This document shows positions 32,861 through 41,162 of a stretch of 64,000 nucleotides of DNA, piece after piece (the first letter of the stretch is position 1; each line of letters opens with the position of its first letter). The DNA comes from Nocardioides mangrovi (lineage in GTDB: Bacteria; Actinomycetota; Actinomycetes; Propionibacteriales; Nocardioidaceae): assembly GCF_020073815.1 (NCBI RefSeq), contig NZ_JAIQZJ010000004.1, positions 156,169-220,168 of the forward strand. The letters are read 5' to 3'. The notes beneath the pieces are model-generated. The model was given only the letters and a program-made list of their open reading frames with translations. It was not told the origin of the DNA and did not search any database. Both the position numbers and the translations under genes were made by a program.

Positions 32861-32890
32861 GCGGCGGCCCGTCCCATCCGCGCGGCCCCG

Positions 32891-32896
32891 TATGAT
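32891..32896 (+). promoter_or_regulatory. -10 element of tRNA-Glu
   Basis: TATGAT, close to the consensus -10, lies 25 bases before the first base of tRNA-Glu. No good -35 is seen. A GTGCTC-GAGC-GAGCAC hairpin follows at 32904-32919. Confidence 0.5.
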
Positions 32897-32921
32897 TCCG
32901 CTCGTGCTCGAGCGAGCACGG

Positions 32922-32994
32922 GCCCCCATCGTCTAGCGGCCCAGGACCCCGCCCTTTCACGGCGGTAGCGCCGGTTCGAATCCGGTTGGGGGTG
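32922..32994 (+). tRNA. tRNA-Glu (TTC)
   Basis: Acceptor GCCCCCA pairs with TGGGGGT (one terminal G-U). The anticodon loop CTTTCAC on stem CCGCC/GGCGG gives anticodon TTC. The T-arm is GCCGG-TTCGAAT-CCGGT. Discriminator G is followed by an encoded CCA (32995-32997). Confidence 0.95.
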
Positions 32995-33075
32995 CCAGGA
33001 CCAGCACGTTGCGCGCGCGAGATCTGCCCGCAACGTGGGCGCGCTTCACTGTTCCCGGTCGGGAAGGGAGCGCGG

Positions 33076-34365
33076 ATGACGCTGCTGGTGCGCGGCGCCG
33101 TTGCGGTCGTGCGCGGCGACGGTGTCGAGACTGCGGGCGACGTCGAGGTCGACGACGGACAGGACGTCGTCACGGTCCTCGACGCGACGGGCTGCGTCGT
33201 GACGCCCGGACTAGTCAACGCCCACCACCACCTGGCCCAGAGCGCCTTCCGGACGCTGCCGGGCACCCGCGGGGTGCCGATGGCGCAGTGGCTGCCGACG
33301 ATGGCGGCGGCGTACGCCGAGGTCGGGCTCGACCCCGAGCTGATCGGCGCTGCGGCCGCGGTCGCGGTAGCCGAGGGACTGCTGTGCGGCGTGACGACGG
33401 TGGCCGACCACATGCTCAACTGGCCGTTCGACGCCTCGCTCGACCTCACGGTCGAGATGGCGGCGGCGGTGGTCGCGGCCGCCGCCCACCTCGGGTCGCG
33501 GCTCGTGTTCGTGCGCGGCAGCGCCCGCGACGACGCGGTGTGGGCGGCCGAGTCGGCCCGTGCGATCGCCGAGGAGCTGGTGCCGGTCGGCGGCGTCAGC
33601 GCCGACGGGATGCTGCAGGTGGCGGTCGGCCCGGCCGGGGCGCACAGCGACGCGCGCGAGACCTTCGACGCGATGGCCGAGGTGGCGCGCGACCGAGGGC
33701 TGCGTCGGCGCACCCAGGCCAACGAGCAGGTCGACGTCGCCATCGCGCTCGACCGCTACGGCCGCCGGCCGATCGAGCTGCTCGGCGACTGGGGCTGGCT
33801 CGCGCCCGACGTGACGCTGGCGCACCTCGTCGACCTGCTGCCCGACGAGGTCGCCGCTCTCGCGACCGCGGGCGTCACCGGCACCCACGCGCCCGGCTTC
33901 GACGTCCCGATGGGCTGGGGCGTCTCCCGCGTCGGCGACCTGCGGGCCGCCGGCATCGCCGTCGGACTCGGCACCAGCGGCGGCGGCCTCAACGACGCCG
34001 GTCACCTGCTGGCCGACGGCCGCCTGGCCCTGCAGGTCTCCGCGCTGACCGGCTCGCCCCTCTCCGCCAGGGACGTACTGGAGATGGCCACCCGGGGTTC
34101 GGCCACCGGGCTCGGCCGTCCCGACCTCGGGCACCTGGGCGAGGGGAGTGCCGGGGACCTGTGCGTGTGGGACGTGTCCGGCGTGGCGGACGCCGGCGTC
34201 GCCGACCCGGTCGCCGGCCTGCTGTGGGCCGCGCCCGGCCGCCGGCCCCGCGACGTCGTCGTCGGCGGGCGGGTCGTCGTCCGTGACCACGTCCTCCGGA
34301 CGGCCGACGAGCGCGCCGTCGCCGCACGACTGAGCGCCCTCCTCGCCGTACGACGCTCCGGCTGA
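33076..34365 (+). CDS. amidohydrolase-superfamily protein with altered metal site
   Basis: A 429-residue amidohydrolase of the 8-oxoguanine deaminase / AtzB / TrzN branch. The first metal motif is NAHHHL (His50, His52) and a His ligand is at 250 (LAHLVDL). The HxHxxE position reads TQANEQ (Gln214), and the Asp of the usual GLGTDG motif is Ser301 (GLGTSGGG). Two conserved ligand or catalytic residues are therefore changed, and activity is uncertain. GGAAGGGAG precedes the ATG. It is the first gene after tRNA-Glu, tail-to-tail with the SDR at 34380. It may bind, not deaminate, a heterocycle. Confidence 0.82.
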   Translation: MTLLVRGAVAVVRGDGVETAGDVEVDDGQDVVTVLDATGCVVTPGLVNAHHHLAQSAFRTLPGTRGVPMAQWLPTMAAAYAEVGLDPELIGAAAAVAVAEGLLCGVTTVADHMLNWPFDASLDLTVEMAAAVVAAAAHLGSRLVFVRGSARDDAVWAAESARAIAEELVPVGGVSADGMLQVAVGPAGAHSDARETFDAMAEVARDRGLRRRTQANEQVDVAIALDRYGRRPIELLGDWGWLAPDVTLAHLVDLLPDEVAALATAGVTGTHAPGFDVPMGWGVSRVGDLRAAGIAVGLGTSGGGLNDAGHLLADGRLALQVSALTGSPLSARDVLEMATRGSATGLGRPDLGHLGEGSAGDLCVWDVSGVADAGVADPVAGLLWAAPGRRPRDVVVGGRVVVRDHVLRTADERAVAARLSALLAVRRSG

Positions 34366-34379
34366 CGAGCGCCGAGCGG

Positions 34380-35120
34380 TCAGTGCATCGCCATCCCGCC
34401 GGTGACGTTGAGCGCCTGGCCGGTCAGGTAGGCCCCCTCGGCCGACGCGAGGAAGAGCACGAGGCCGGCGACGTCGTCGGGCGTGCCCAGGCGGCCGAGC
34501 GGTGACAGCGACGACCAGCGACGGACGTCCTCCTCGGTGCGCGAGTCGGCGCCCATCTCGGTCGGCACGTAGCCCGGGCAGACCGCGTTGACGGTGATGC
34601 CGTGCGGGCCCCACTCCAGTGCGGCCACGCGGCTCAGCGCGACGACGGCGGCCTTGCTCGCGGCGTACGCCGCCTCGTGCGCGCCGCCCTGCTTGGCGGC
34701 CATGCTCGCGATGTTGACCACGCGGCCGCCGTCGCCGCGCGCGATCATGTGGGCGCCGGCCGCTCGGGTGACGAGGAACGTGCCGAGTGCGTTGACGTCG
34801 TTGACCCGCTGCCAGGCCTCCACACTCGTCGCCGTCAGCGGCGCGAGGTGGTGGATGCCGGCGCAGTGCACGACCACGGACAGGCCGCCGACCGTGGCGG
34901 CCGCATCGTCGAAGGCCGCGGCCACCGACGACTCGTCGCCCACGTCGGCGACGACGGCGCACGCGAGATGGTCGGTGGCGTGGGGCACGACGCGGTCGAG
35001 GCACACGACCCTGGCGCCCTCGGCCGCGAAGCGCTCGCCGATCCGTCGGCCGATGCCCGAGGCAGCGCCCGTGACCAGCACCCCGGTCCCCGTGAACCGG
35101 CCGTCCGTCGCGGTCGTCAC
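34380..35120 (-). CDS. SDR-family oxidoreductase
   Basis: A 246-residue classical SDR with TGAASGIG cofactor loop, HCAGIHH in the NAG position, Ser in NIAS and an intact YAASK Tyr/Lys pair. GTG at 35120 overlaps the creatininase-family stop (GTGA). It is the last gene of the ABC-transporter/creatininase operon. Probably oxidises or reduces a hydroxy intermediate of the imported compound; substrate unknown. Confidence 0.9.
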   Translation of the reverse strand: MTTATDGRFTGTGVLVTGAASGIGRRIGERFAAEGARVVCLDRVVPHATDHLACAVVADVGDESSVAAAFDDAAATVGGLSVVVHCAGIHHLAPLTATSVEAWQRVNDVNALGTFLVTRAAGAHMIARGDGGRVVNIASMAAKQGGAHEAAYAASKAAVVALSRVAALEWGPHGITVNAVCPGYVPTEMGADSRTEEDVRRWSSLSPLGRLGTPDDVAGLVLFLASAEGAYLTGQALNVTGGMAMH

Positions 35121-35917
35121 GACAGCCGGGTGCGGGGCGGGAGCTCGAACCGGTCGATCTCGCCCAGAGCGGCGACCGCCTCGTCCGTGCTGTGCTCGAA
35201 GATCCGCTTGCCCGCATCGGCGGACGCGGTGGTCGCGTCGCCGACGATCCCCAGCGGACCGAAGTCGTCGCTGAGCCAGCCGAACGCGACGGGCTTGCCG
35301 TTGAAGCCGAGCTGCTCCCACGCGCCCAGGCCCGCCGGCACGTTGCGGACGAGCCGATCGGTGCGGACCAGGTCGGGGCGCAGGTGCAGCACGATCGAGG
35401 TCTCGGCCCAGCCGCCGTGGATGCCGATGCCCTCCTCGTCGGCCGCGCCGAGCTCGGGGCCCTCGTCGGGCACGCGCATCGCCGGCATCGCGAAGGTCAT
35501 CAGCCCGAAGTGCCGCCGGATCTCTCGCAGCGCGACGCCGAGCATCGCGACGTTCCCCCCGTGCCCGTTGAGGAAGACGAGCTTGCGGGCCGGCGTCGCG
35601 GCCACCGATCGCCCGAGGTCGACGAGGGTGTCGAGCAGCGTCTCGGCCCGCAGCCACAGGGTGCCCGACGCCCAGTGGTGCTCGTCGGACTTGCCGACCG
35701 AGATGGTCGGCAGCTGCCAGACGTCGAGGCCTGCGGCCACGGCGGCGGACACCGCGGCCGTGGCGACGGACTCGGCGGTGAGCGCGTCGGTCACCAGCGG
35801 GAGGTGCGGACCGTGGTGCTCGATCGCCCCGATCGGTACGACGAGGATCGAGTCGTCGCCGAGCACCTCCAGGGTCTGCGGTCCGGTGAGCTCGGCCAGC
35901 TTGCGGGTGTCGCCCAC
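35117..35917 (-). CDS. creatininase-family amidohydrolase
   Basis: A 266-residue member of the creatinine amidohydrolase / MftE family. Metal-binding motifs are PIGAIEHHGPHLPLVTD near residues 28-44, FLNGHGGN and HGGWAETS, with the Glu, His and Asp ligands of the two-metal site present. Relatives open cyclic amides (creatinine), hydrolyse formamides or process peptides. It lies between the transporter genes and an SDR in one operon, so hydrolysis of a cyclic amide derived from the imported solute is likely. Confidence 0.88.
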   Translation of the reverse strand: MGDTRKLAELTGPQTLEVLGDDSILVVPIGAIEHHGPHLPLVTDALTAESVATAAVSAAVAAGLDVWQLPTISVGKSDEHHWASGTLWLRAETLLDTLVDLGRSVAATPARKLVFLNGHGGNVAMLGVALREIRRHFGLMTFAMPAMRVPDEGPELGAADEEGIGIHGGWAETSIVLHLRPDLVRTDRLVRNVPAGLGAWEQLGFNGKPVAFGWLSDDFGPLGIVGDATTASADAGKRIFEHSTDEAVAALGEIDRFELPPRTRLS

Positions 35918-36007
35918 GTGCCCTCTTCTCCTGCTTCCTCGCTGCTTCGTCTGGCGGGTGCTGCCCGGCCGCCGGGACCCGTGGGCCCCGGCGGCCGGGC
36001 GCGATCC

Positions 36008-37186
36008 CTAGGAGAGCCCGATCGAGGGGTCGATGAACTCGTTGGTGTAGAGGTCGGAGGCCTGGAGACCGTCCTTCACCGGCGACTTCAGCTTCTGGTA
36101 GATCGGCAGCGCCGTCTCCAGGAAGGTGCTCATCCGGTCGTCGTCGAAGTCACCGAGGGTGTCGTTCGTCCCGTTGCCGACGAGCTTGTCGGAGATCATC
36201 GTGTCGACCGAGTAGTCCGCCACGCCCTGGCTGTAGGTCCAGCCGGTGTTGTACTCCTGCACCAGCTTCAGGATCAGCGCGTTGGCCTTGCTCGGGTCGG
36301 CGAAGAAGTCGACCTCCGCCTGCTGGAGCACCGGGGTCAGTGCCTTGAGGCAGGGGGAGAGCTTGTCGAAGTCGGCCGTGCGCACGGCCATCTCGGACTG
36401 GTAGGGGTCCCATCCGGTCTCGGAGATCAGCGCGTACTTGACCGGCTTGCCCCAGCTCGGCACCTCGTTCTCGTAGATGTAGGGCTCGGCCGAGGCGAAG
36501 CCCTGCTGCACGTCCTTGCCGCCGGCGGCGACGAAGTTCGCGGGCGTGCCGTCGTAGCTGGAGTCCTGGCTGCTCTTCGACACGTAGCCGGCGTCGAGCA
36601 GGTAGTCCTGGTACGCCGAGCCGGCGAAGTAGCGCCACACGCCGCCGGACTCGTCCAGGGCCGCCTTCAGGTCGTCCACGCCCTCGACGTCCGGGTAGTA
36701 CTCCGGGTCCCACATCACCATGATCGGGCTCTGGTCGAGCGGGGCGAAGAAGGCCTTGGTCGGCTGCTTGGCCGAGTTGGCGATCTGGTCGTCGGTGGTG
36801 ATGTAGCCCATCGTGATCGAGTCGTCGGTGTACATCTGCTGGCCGACGCCGGTGTAGCCGATCGCCGGGCCGCCCGCACGGATCTCGAGGTTGACGCCGG
36901 TCGACTTGCCCTGGGAGTAGAGCGTGCCGGTCACCGACTTCTTGTTGGCGTCGATGACGGCGTCGTCGCCGAGCATCTCGTAGAGGTGGCCGTGCTCGGA
37001 CTCGGGGTTCCAGTCGGTCTGCACGACGATGGTGGAGGGACAGCCGGCCGCGGCGAGGTCCACCCCGCTGGCGTCGGCGGACTCCGCGGCGGTGGGCGTG
37101 TCGTCGGAGGAGCCGCAGGCGGCCAGAGCGGTGACGAGGGTCAGGGCGCCCGCGAGGGCGGCCACACGCCGTGAGGATCTGCGCAT
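36008..37186 (-). CDS. ABC substrate-binding lipoprotein (NMT1/TauA/SsuA-like)
   Basis: A 392-residue binding protein. The ATG at 37186 is chosen because a lipoprotein signal follows directly (MRRSSRRVAALAGALTLV, lipobox LAAC). The mature protein has the two-lobed fold of nitrate/sulfonate/thiamine-pyrimidine binders; TIVVQTDWNPESEHGHLYEML recalls the THI5/ThiY opening strand W-P-E-HG. ThiY-type relatives bind formylaminopyrimidines, which matches the deaminase-like enzymes nearby. It lies 29 bases after the permease gene. A 90-base gap separates it from the creatininase gene. Confidence 0.87.
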   Translation of the reverse strand: MRRSSRRVAALAGALTLVTALAACGSSDDTPTAAESADASGVDLAAAGCPSTIVVQTDWNPESEHGHLYEMLGDDAVIDANKKSVTGTLYSQGKSTGVNLEIRAGGPAIGYTGVGQQMYTDDSITMGYITTDDQIANSAKQPTKAFFAPLDQSPIMVMWDPEYYPDVEGVDDLKAALDESGGVWRYFAGSAYQDYLLDAGYVSKSSQDSSYDGTPANFVAAGGKDVQQGFASAEPYIYENEVPSWGKPVKYALISETGWDPYQSEMAVRTADFDKLSPCLKALTPVLQQAEVDFFADPSKANALILKLVQEYNTGWTYSQGVADYSVDTMISDKLVGNGTNDTLGDFDDDRMSTFLETALPIYQKLKSPVKDGLQASDLYTNEFIDPSIGLS

Positions 37187-37215
37187 CGAGGGTGTCTCTC
37201 TTTCCGTTGGGTTGT

Positions 37216-38106
37216 TCACTTCACCGGTTCGTACCAACGGCCGACGGCGAGCTTGGAGAGCAGGCCGAACAGCGCGAAGACGAGGACCCCGAGAAGCGCC
37301 GCCACGAAGATCGCCGCGAACAGCTCGGCGTAGAGGGTCTGGCGCGCGTAGATCATCAGCAGCGAACCCAGACCCGGGGTGCCGCGCTGGAAGAAGAAGT
37401 CGCCGACGATGGCACCGACCACGGCCAGCCCGGCCGAGGTGCGCAGCCCGACGAAGATCGCCGGGAGGGCGGCGGGGAACATCAGCTTGGCCAGCACCGT
37501 GCCGCGCCGGGCCCGCTGGAGCGCGAAGAGCTCGTGCAGCGGCCGGTCCACGGACTGCAGCCCGAAGAGCGTGTTGGAGACCATCGGGAAGAGCGCGATC
37601 ATCACGCAGACGACCACGCGGGCCTTGAACTCGTAGCCGAACCAGACGCCGATGAGCGGGACGATGGCCAGGATCGGGATGGTCTGGAGGATGACGGCGT
37701 AGGGGTACGTCGAGCGCTGCACCCAGGTGGCCATCGACATCGCGACCGCCCAGGCGATGCCGATCACCGCGGCGATGGCCAGCCCGACGATCACGACCTT
37801 CGAGGTCTGCCAGAGGCTCTCGAGGATCTGGCTGCGGATGGTGCTGTCCAGGTAGCCCTGCGAGATCACCTCGTCGAGGGTGGGCAGCAGGAACTTCTTG
37901 TTCTCGGCCAGGCTCGCGTTGACGGCGTACCAGGCCGCGACGATGAGGCCGAAGACGATCAGGGGCGGGCCGGCGATCGTCACCCAGCCCAGGATGCGTC
38001 GACCAGCGCGCGGTCGCGGCGGCGCGACGTACGCCGGGGTGCTCGCGGCGGTGGGCTCGACCGTCTCCTCGACGGTCTGCTCGACGGTGCCTTCGGTGGT
38101 GGACAT
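37216..38106 (-). CDS. ABC transporter permease (TauC/SsuC/ThiX-like)
   Basis: A 296-residue permease. A Thr/Glu/Pro-rich cytoplasmic N-terminus of about 35 residues is followed by six hydrophobic segments. The EAA-type cytoplasmic loop (ARRGTVLAKLMFPAALPAIFVGLRTSAG) that docks the ATPase is intact. Its ATG overlaps the ATPase stop. It forms a homodimeric channel for the solute bound by the downstream lipoprotein. Confidence 0.92.
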   Translation of the reverse strand: MSTTEGTVEQTVEETVEPTAASTPAYVAPPRPRAGRRILGWVTIAGPPLIVFGLIVAAWYAVNASLAENKKFLLPTLDEVISQGYLDSTIRSQILESLWQTSKVVIVGLAIAAVIGIAWAVAMSMATWVQRSTYPYAVILQTIPILAIVPLIGVWFGYEFKARVVVCVMIALFPMVSNTLFGLQSVDRPLHELFALQRARRGTVLAKLMFPAALPAIFVGLRTSAGLAVVGAIVGDFFFQRGTPGLGSLLMIYARQTLYAELFAAIFVAALLGVLVFALFGLLSKLAVGRWYEPVK

Positions 38107-38885
38107 CAGCGGTGCCCCTCTCGCAGTGCGTGCGACACCTCGCCGACCAGCGCCGCGAACTCCGGGGTGTAGCGGATGTCGGGATCGCGCGGCATCGGCA
38201 GCGGTACGTCGATCGTCCTGACGATGTGACCGGGTCGGCCGGACATCACGACGACCTTGGTGGAGAGGTAGACGGCCTCGGAGACCGAGTGGGTGATGAA
38301 CATGCCGGCGAAGCCCTGCTCGACGAAGAGCCGGATCAGCTCGTCGTTGAGCCGCTCACGGGTGATCTCGTCCAGCGCCCCGAACGGCTCGTCGAAGAGG
38401 AAGAGCTCCGGGTCGAGGGTGAGCGAGCGCGCCAGCGAGGTGCGCATCCGCATGCCGCCCGAGAGCTGCTTGGGCATGTGCTTCTCGAAGCCCTCGAGGC
38501 CGACGAGCTCGATCGCGGCCTGGGCCTTCTGGCGGCGACCCGCCCGCGACATGCCGTTGAGCTCGGCGAGCAGCTCGACGTTGCGGCGTACGTCGCGCCA
38601 GGCGAGCAGCGTGGCGTCCTGGAAGACGTAGCCGATCCGGTCGGTGTTGACGGTGACGGTCCCGTCGCTCGCGGTCTCGAGGCCGGACGCGATCCGCAGC
38701 AGCGTCGACTTGCCGCAGCCGGAGGGGCCGACGACGGTCACGAACTCGCCGCGCCGCACCGTGATGTCGACGCCCGAGAGCGCGACCGTGCCGTTGGGGA
38801 AGCGCATCGCGACGTCGCGGAAGTCGATCAGGGTTCCCGGTGGGGTGGTGCTGGTGGTGGCGTCACGGGTCGCGGCGACGGGCAT
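38106..38885 (-). CDS. ABC transporter ATPase (TauB/SsuB/ThiZ-like)
   Basis: A 259-residue ABC ATPase with Walker [11 protein letters not shown]-loop YVFQDATLL, signature LSGGMRMR, Walker B LFLFDEPFGALDE and the switch ITHSVSEAV. First gene of the operon ATPase-permease-binding protein-creatininase-SDR. An inverted repeat identical to that before the divergent catabolic genes lies 37 bases upstream, so it is probably controlled by the XRE-cupin protein. Confidence 0.93.
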   Translation of the reverse strand: MPVAATRDATTSTTPPGTLIDFRDVAMRFPNGTVALSGVDITVRRGEFVTVVGPSGCGKSTLLRIASGLETASDGTVTVNTDRIGYVFQDATLLAWRDVRRNVELLAELNGMSRAGRRQKAQAAIELVGLEGFEKHMPKQLSGGMRMRTSLARSLTLDPELFLFDEPFGALDEITRERLNDELIRLFVEQGFAGMFITHSVSEAVYLSTKVVVMSGRPGHIVRTIDVPLPMPRDPDIRYTPEFAALVGEVSHALREGHR

Positions 38886-38921
38886 GCGGGCTCGCTCTCG
38901 GGCCGGGGAGACGAAACGGCG

Positions 38922-38940
38922 ATGTTGATCTGCTCAACAT
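38922..38940. promoter_or_regulatory. operator ATGTTGA-N5-TCAACAT (copy 1)
   Basis: A 7+7 inverted repeat with 5-base spacer lies in the 137-base gap upstream of the ABC operon. The arms are identical to those at 41123-41141. This is a probable binding site for the XRE-cupin regulator encoded at 40408. Confidence 0.75.
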
Positions 38941-39022
38941 TCACGGACGCTACGAGACGAACGTTTCGCCGGCATGACGCAGTCGTAACCAGCGACCGCT
39001 CCCGATCAGCGCGTGCGGAGGG

Positions 39023-40411
39023 TCAGGCCGGCCAGCCGTGCTCGCGCGCCAGCGCGCCGAGGACCTCGCGCACCTTGCGGCTGGCCTCCGCGGCGAGCGG
39101 GCTCGTCGAGACGCCCTCCCGCGACACGAGCCGCCCGCCGACGTAGACCCGCTTGAGGTTGCGCAGGCCGCAGGCGAGCACGTAGGAGCGGACGGGGTGC
39201 CACAGCGGACCGACGTCCGGCGCGGCCGGGTCGACCACGACGAAGTCGGCCAGCTTGCCCACCTCGAGGCTGCCGACCCGGTCGGCCACCCCGAGCAGCT
39301 CCGCCCCGCCGAGCGTGTGCAGGCGCAGCACGGTCTCCGGCATCATGTCGAGCGGCCGGCCGCTCTCGGCGCGCACCAGGAACATCCCCGCCCGCATGTT
39401 CTGCCACGGGTCGGACACGTCGGTGCAGGCCTGGTCGTCCAGGCCCATGCCCACGGTCATCCCGGCCGCGAGCATCTGCGGCACCTTGGCGGTCCCCGAC
39501 GCGAGCCGCCCGTTGGACGAGGGCTGCCACGACATGCCGCTGCCGGACTCGGCCGCGGCGGCGATGATCTCGTCGGTGGTCTGGATGAAGTGCCCGAAGA
39601 TCATCCGCGGCCCGAGTGCGCCGGAGTCGCGGTAGAGCGCGAACTTCGACCGCTGCACCTCGACCGCCTCCCGCGTCTCGAGGAAGTGCGCCTGGTTGAG
39701 GGCGCCGTGGCGACGCATCGCCTCGACCTCCAGCTCCGCCGCGTCCGGGCGGTTCGACCACTGCACGCCGCCGGTCACCGCGTTGCCCAGGGCCACGTCG
39801 GGGTCGAGCCCCGCGACGTAGTCACAGACCTGGGCGAACCGGCCGAGCACCTCGTCGCTCGTGCCGACCGCGTCGTCGAGCGACGTCGAGTTCACGAAGC
39901 GCAGCCCCGCGTCGGTCTTCGCGTCGACCTGGCGCAGCTGGTAGTCGGCGGGCCGCAGCCGTCCGACCACCTGCCGTACGCCGGCGACCATCGGCTCCCA
40001 CGGGATCCGGGGGTCGGTGAAGTCGTAGGCCGTCGTGACGCCGTTGCCCAGGAAGTCGAGCGCGCCGTGCAGCGTCGTCCAGTAGATGTCCTCGGCACCG
40101 GCGTGGCGGAGCAGTCCGAGCATCGAGTCGCACCAGCCGTAGAGCGTCTCGGAGACCCCGAGCCCGCGGCTGGCGCTGGTGAAGAGGTGGCTGTGGGTCG
40201 ACACGAAGCCCGGCGCCACGAACGCCCCGTCCACGTCGAGGACCTCCGCGGCCGAGACGTCGGCCGGCGGGTCGCCCGCGCCGAGGGCCGCGATCCGGCC
40301 GTCGGCGACCAGCAGCCAGCCCGACTCGACGTACCCGAGGTCGTCGGCGCCCGGCGCCATGGTGATGAGCCGGGCTCCCCGCACCAGCAGGTCGGCAGCG
40401 TCAGTGTTCAT
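39023..40411 (-). CDS. amidohydrolase (cyclic deaminase-like) with intact metal ligands
   Basis: A 462-residue amidohydrolase of the SsnA/AtzB-type branch. Metal motifs are THSHLF, the His of NQAHFLET, FGHFIQ and the Asp of GMGLDDQACTD. All expected ligands are seen, unlike the homologue at 33076. Such enzymes deaminate or dechlorinate N-heterocycles. ATG overlaps the regulator stop (ATGA), so regulator and enzyme are co-transcribed. Likely one hydrolytic step in breakdown of the imported compound. Confidence 0.9.
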   Translation of the reverse strand: MNTDAADLLVRGARLITMAPGADDLGYVESGWLLVADGRIAALGAGDPPADVSAAEVLDVDGAFVAPGFVSTHSHLFTSASRGLGVSETLYGWCDSMLGLLRHAGAEDIYWTTLHGALDFLGNGVTTAYDFTDPRIPWEPMVAGVRQVVGRLRPADYQLRQVDAKTDAGLRFVNSTSLDDAVGTSDEVLGRFAQVCDYVAGLDPDVALGNAVTGGVQWSNRPDAAELEVEAMRRHGALNQAHFLETREAVEVQRSKFALYRDSGALGPRMIFGHFIQTTDEIIAAAAESGSGMSWQPSSNGRLASGTAKVPQMLAAGMTVGMGLDDQACTDVSDPWQNMRAGMFLVRAESGRPLDMMPETVLRLHTLGGAELLGVADRVGSLEVGKLADFVVVDPAAPDVGPLWHPVRSYVLACGLRNLKRVYVGGRLVSREGVSTSPLAAEASRKVREVLGALAREHGWPA

Positions 40412-41019
40412 GAGCGGCGCAGGTGCTCCTTCACGACGACGAGCAGGTAGGGGCGACCGTCCGGGGACCGCCAGTGGTGGGCGACCTCCGACGGGCAGGC
40501 GAGGGAGTCGCCCGGCGCGAGCAGGGAGACCTCGCCGTCGAGTCGCACCTCGACGCGGCCGCTGACGACGTAGACCCACTCGTGCTCGACGTGCACGTAG
40601 GCCTGGCCGAAGTCGGTGTTGGACCCCGCGACCTCGAGCGTCTGGAAGGGCGCGGCCGCGTCGTAGAGGACGCGGGCGTGGGCGGCGCCGTACCCACCCG
40701 TCCGGCCGGCGGTGGCGCGCAGCACCCGCGGGTCGTCGTCACCCGGCGGGCTGGTGTCGGGCACGGCGAGCAGCTCGACCTGGCTGGTCCCCAGGGCGTG
40801 CGCGATGCGCTGGAGCGAGGACATGCTCGGGCGGGCCTGGCCCCGCTCGAGCTGGCTGAGGAAGGGGTGGGACAGCGAGCTGAGCTCGGCGAGTTGGACG
40901 AGCGTGAGCCCGCGCGCGTGGCGGGCGGCGCGGATGCGCTCGCCCAGGGCGCGGGCGTCGCGGGTGTCGGGGTCGTCGGTCGGGGGAGAGGTCGTCGGCT
41001 GGGTCGGCCTGGTCGGCAC
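40408..41019 (-). CDS. XRE-family regulator with C-terminal cupin
   Basis: A 203-residue protein. A Pro/Thr-rich leader of about 20 residues precedes an XRE helix-turn-helix (LGERIRAARHARGLTLVQLAELSSLSH... FLSQLERGQARPS), roughly residues 26-80. A cupin barrel follows at about 115-195 (VHVEHEWVYVVSGRVEVRLDGE). This architecture senses small metabolites and represses catabolic genes. It is divergent from the cytosine-deaminase-like operon, with the inverted repeat ATGTTGA-N5-TCAACAT between them and a second copy before the ABC operon. Confidence 0.92.
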   Translation of the reverse strand: MPTRPTQPTTSPPTDDPDTRDARALGERIRAARHARGLTLVQLAELSSLSHPFLSQLERGQARPSMSSLQRIAHALGTSQVELLAVPDTSPPGDDDPRVLRATAGRTGGYGAAHARVLYDAAAPFQTLEVAGSNTDFGQAYVHVEHEWVYVVSGRVEVRLDGEVSLLAPGDSLACPSEVAHHWRSPDGRPYLLVVVKEHLRRS

Positions 41020-41122
41020 GGGGTTCCTCGGGGTTCCTCGGGTTCATCGGGCGGGCGCGATGCGTGACGGGCATGAAACGAACGATTCACGTCACCGAAA
41101 CTGCGGCTCCGTACGTTCGCAG

Positions 41123-41141
41123 ATGTTGAACACATCAACAT
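41123..41141. promoter_or_regulatory. operator ATGTTGA-N5-TCAACAT (copy 2)
   Basis: It lies in the divergent promoter between the XRE-cupin gene and the CodA-like operon, 21 bases before the GTG. Arms are the same as at 38922, with one extra pair (G/C). A GGAAGGA ribosome site follows at about 41150. Confidence 0.75.
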
Positions 41142-41162
41142 CTTGCAGCGGAAGGACGGCCC

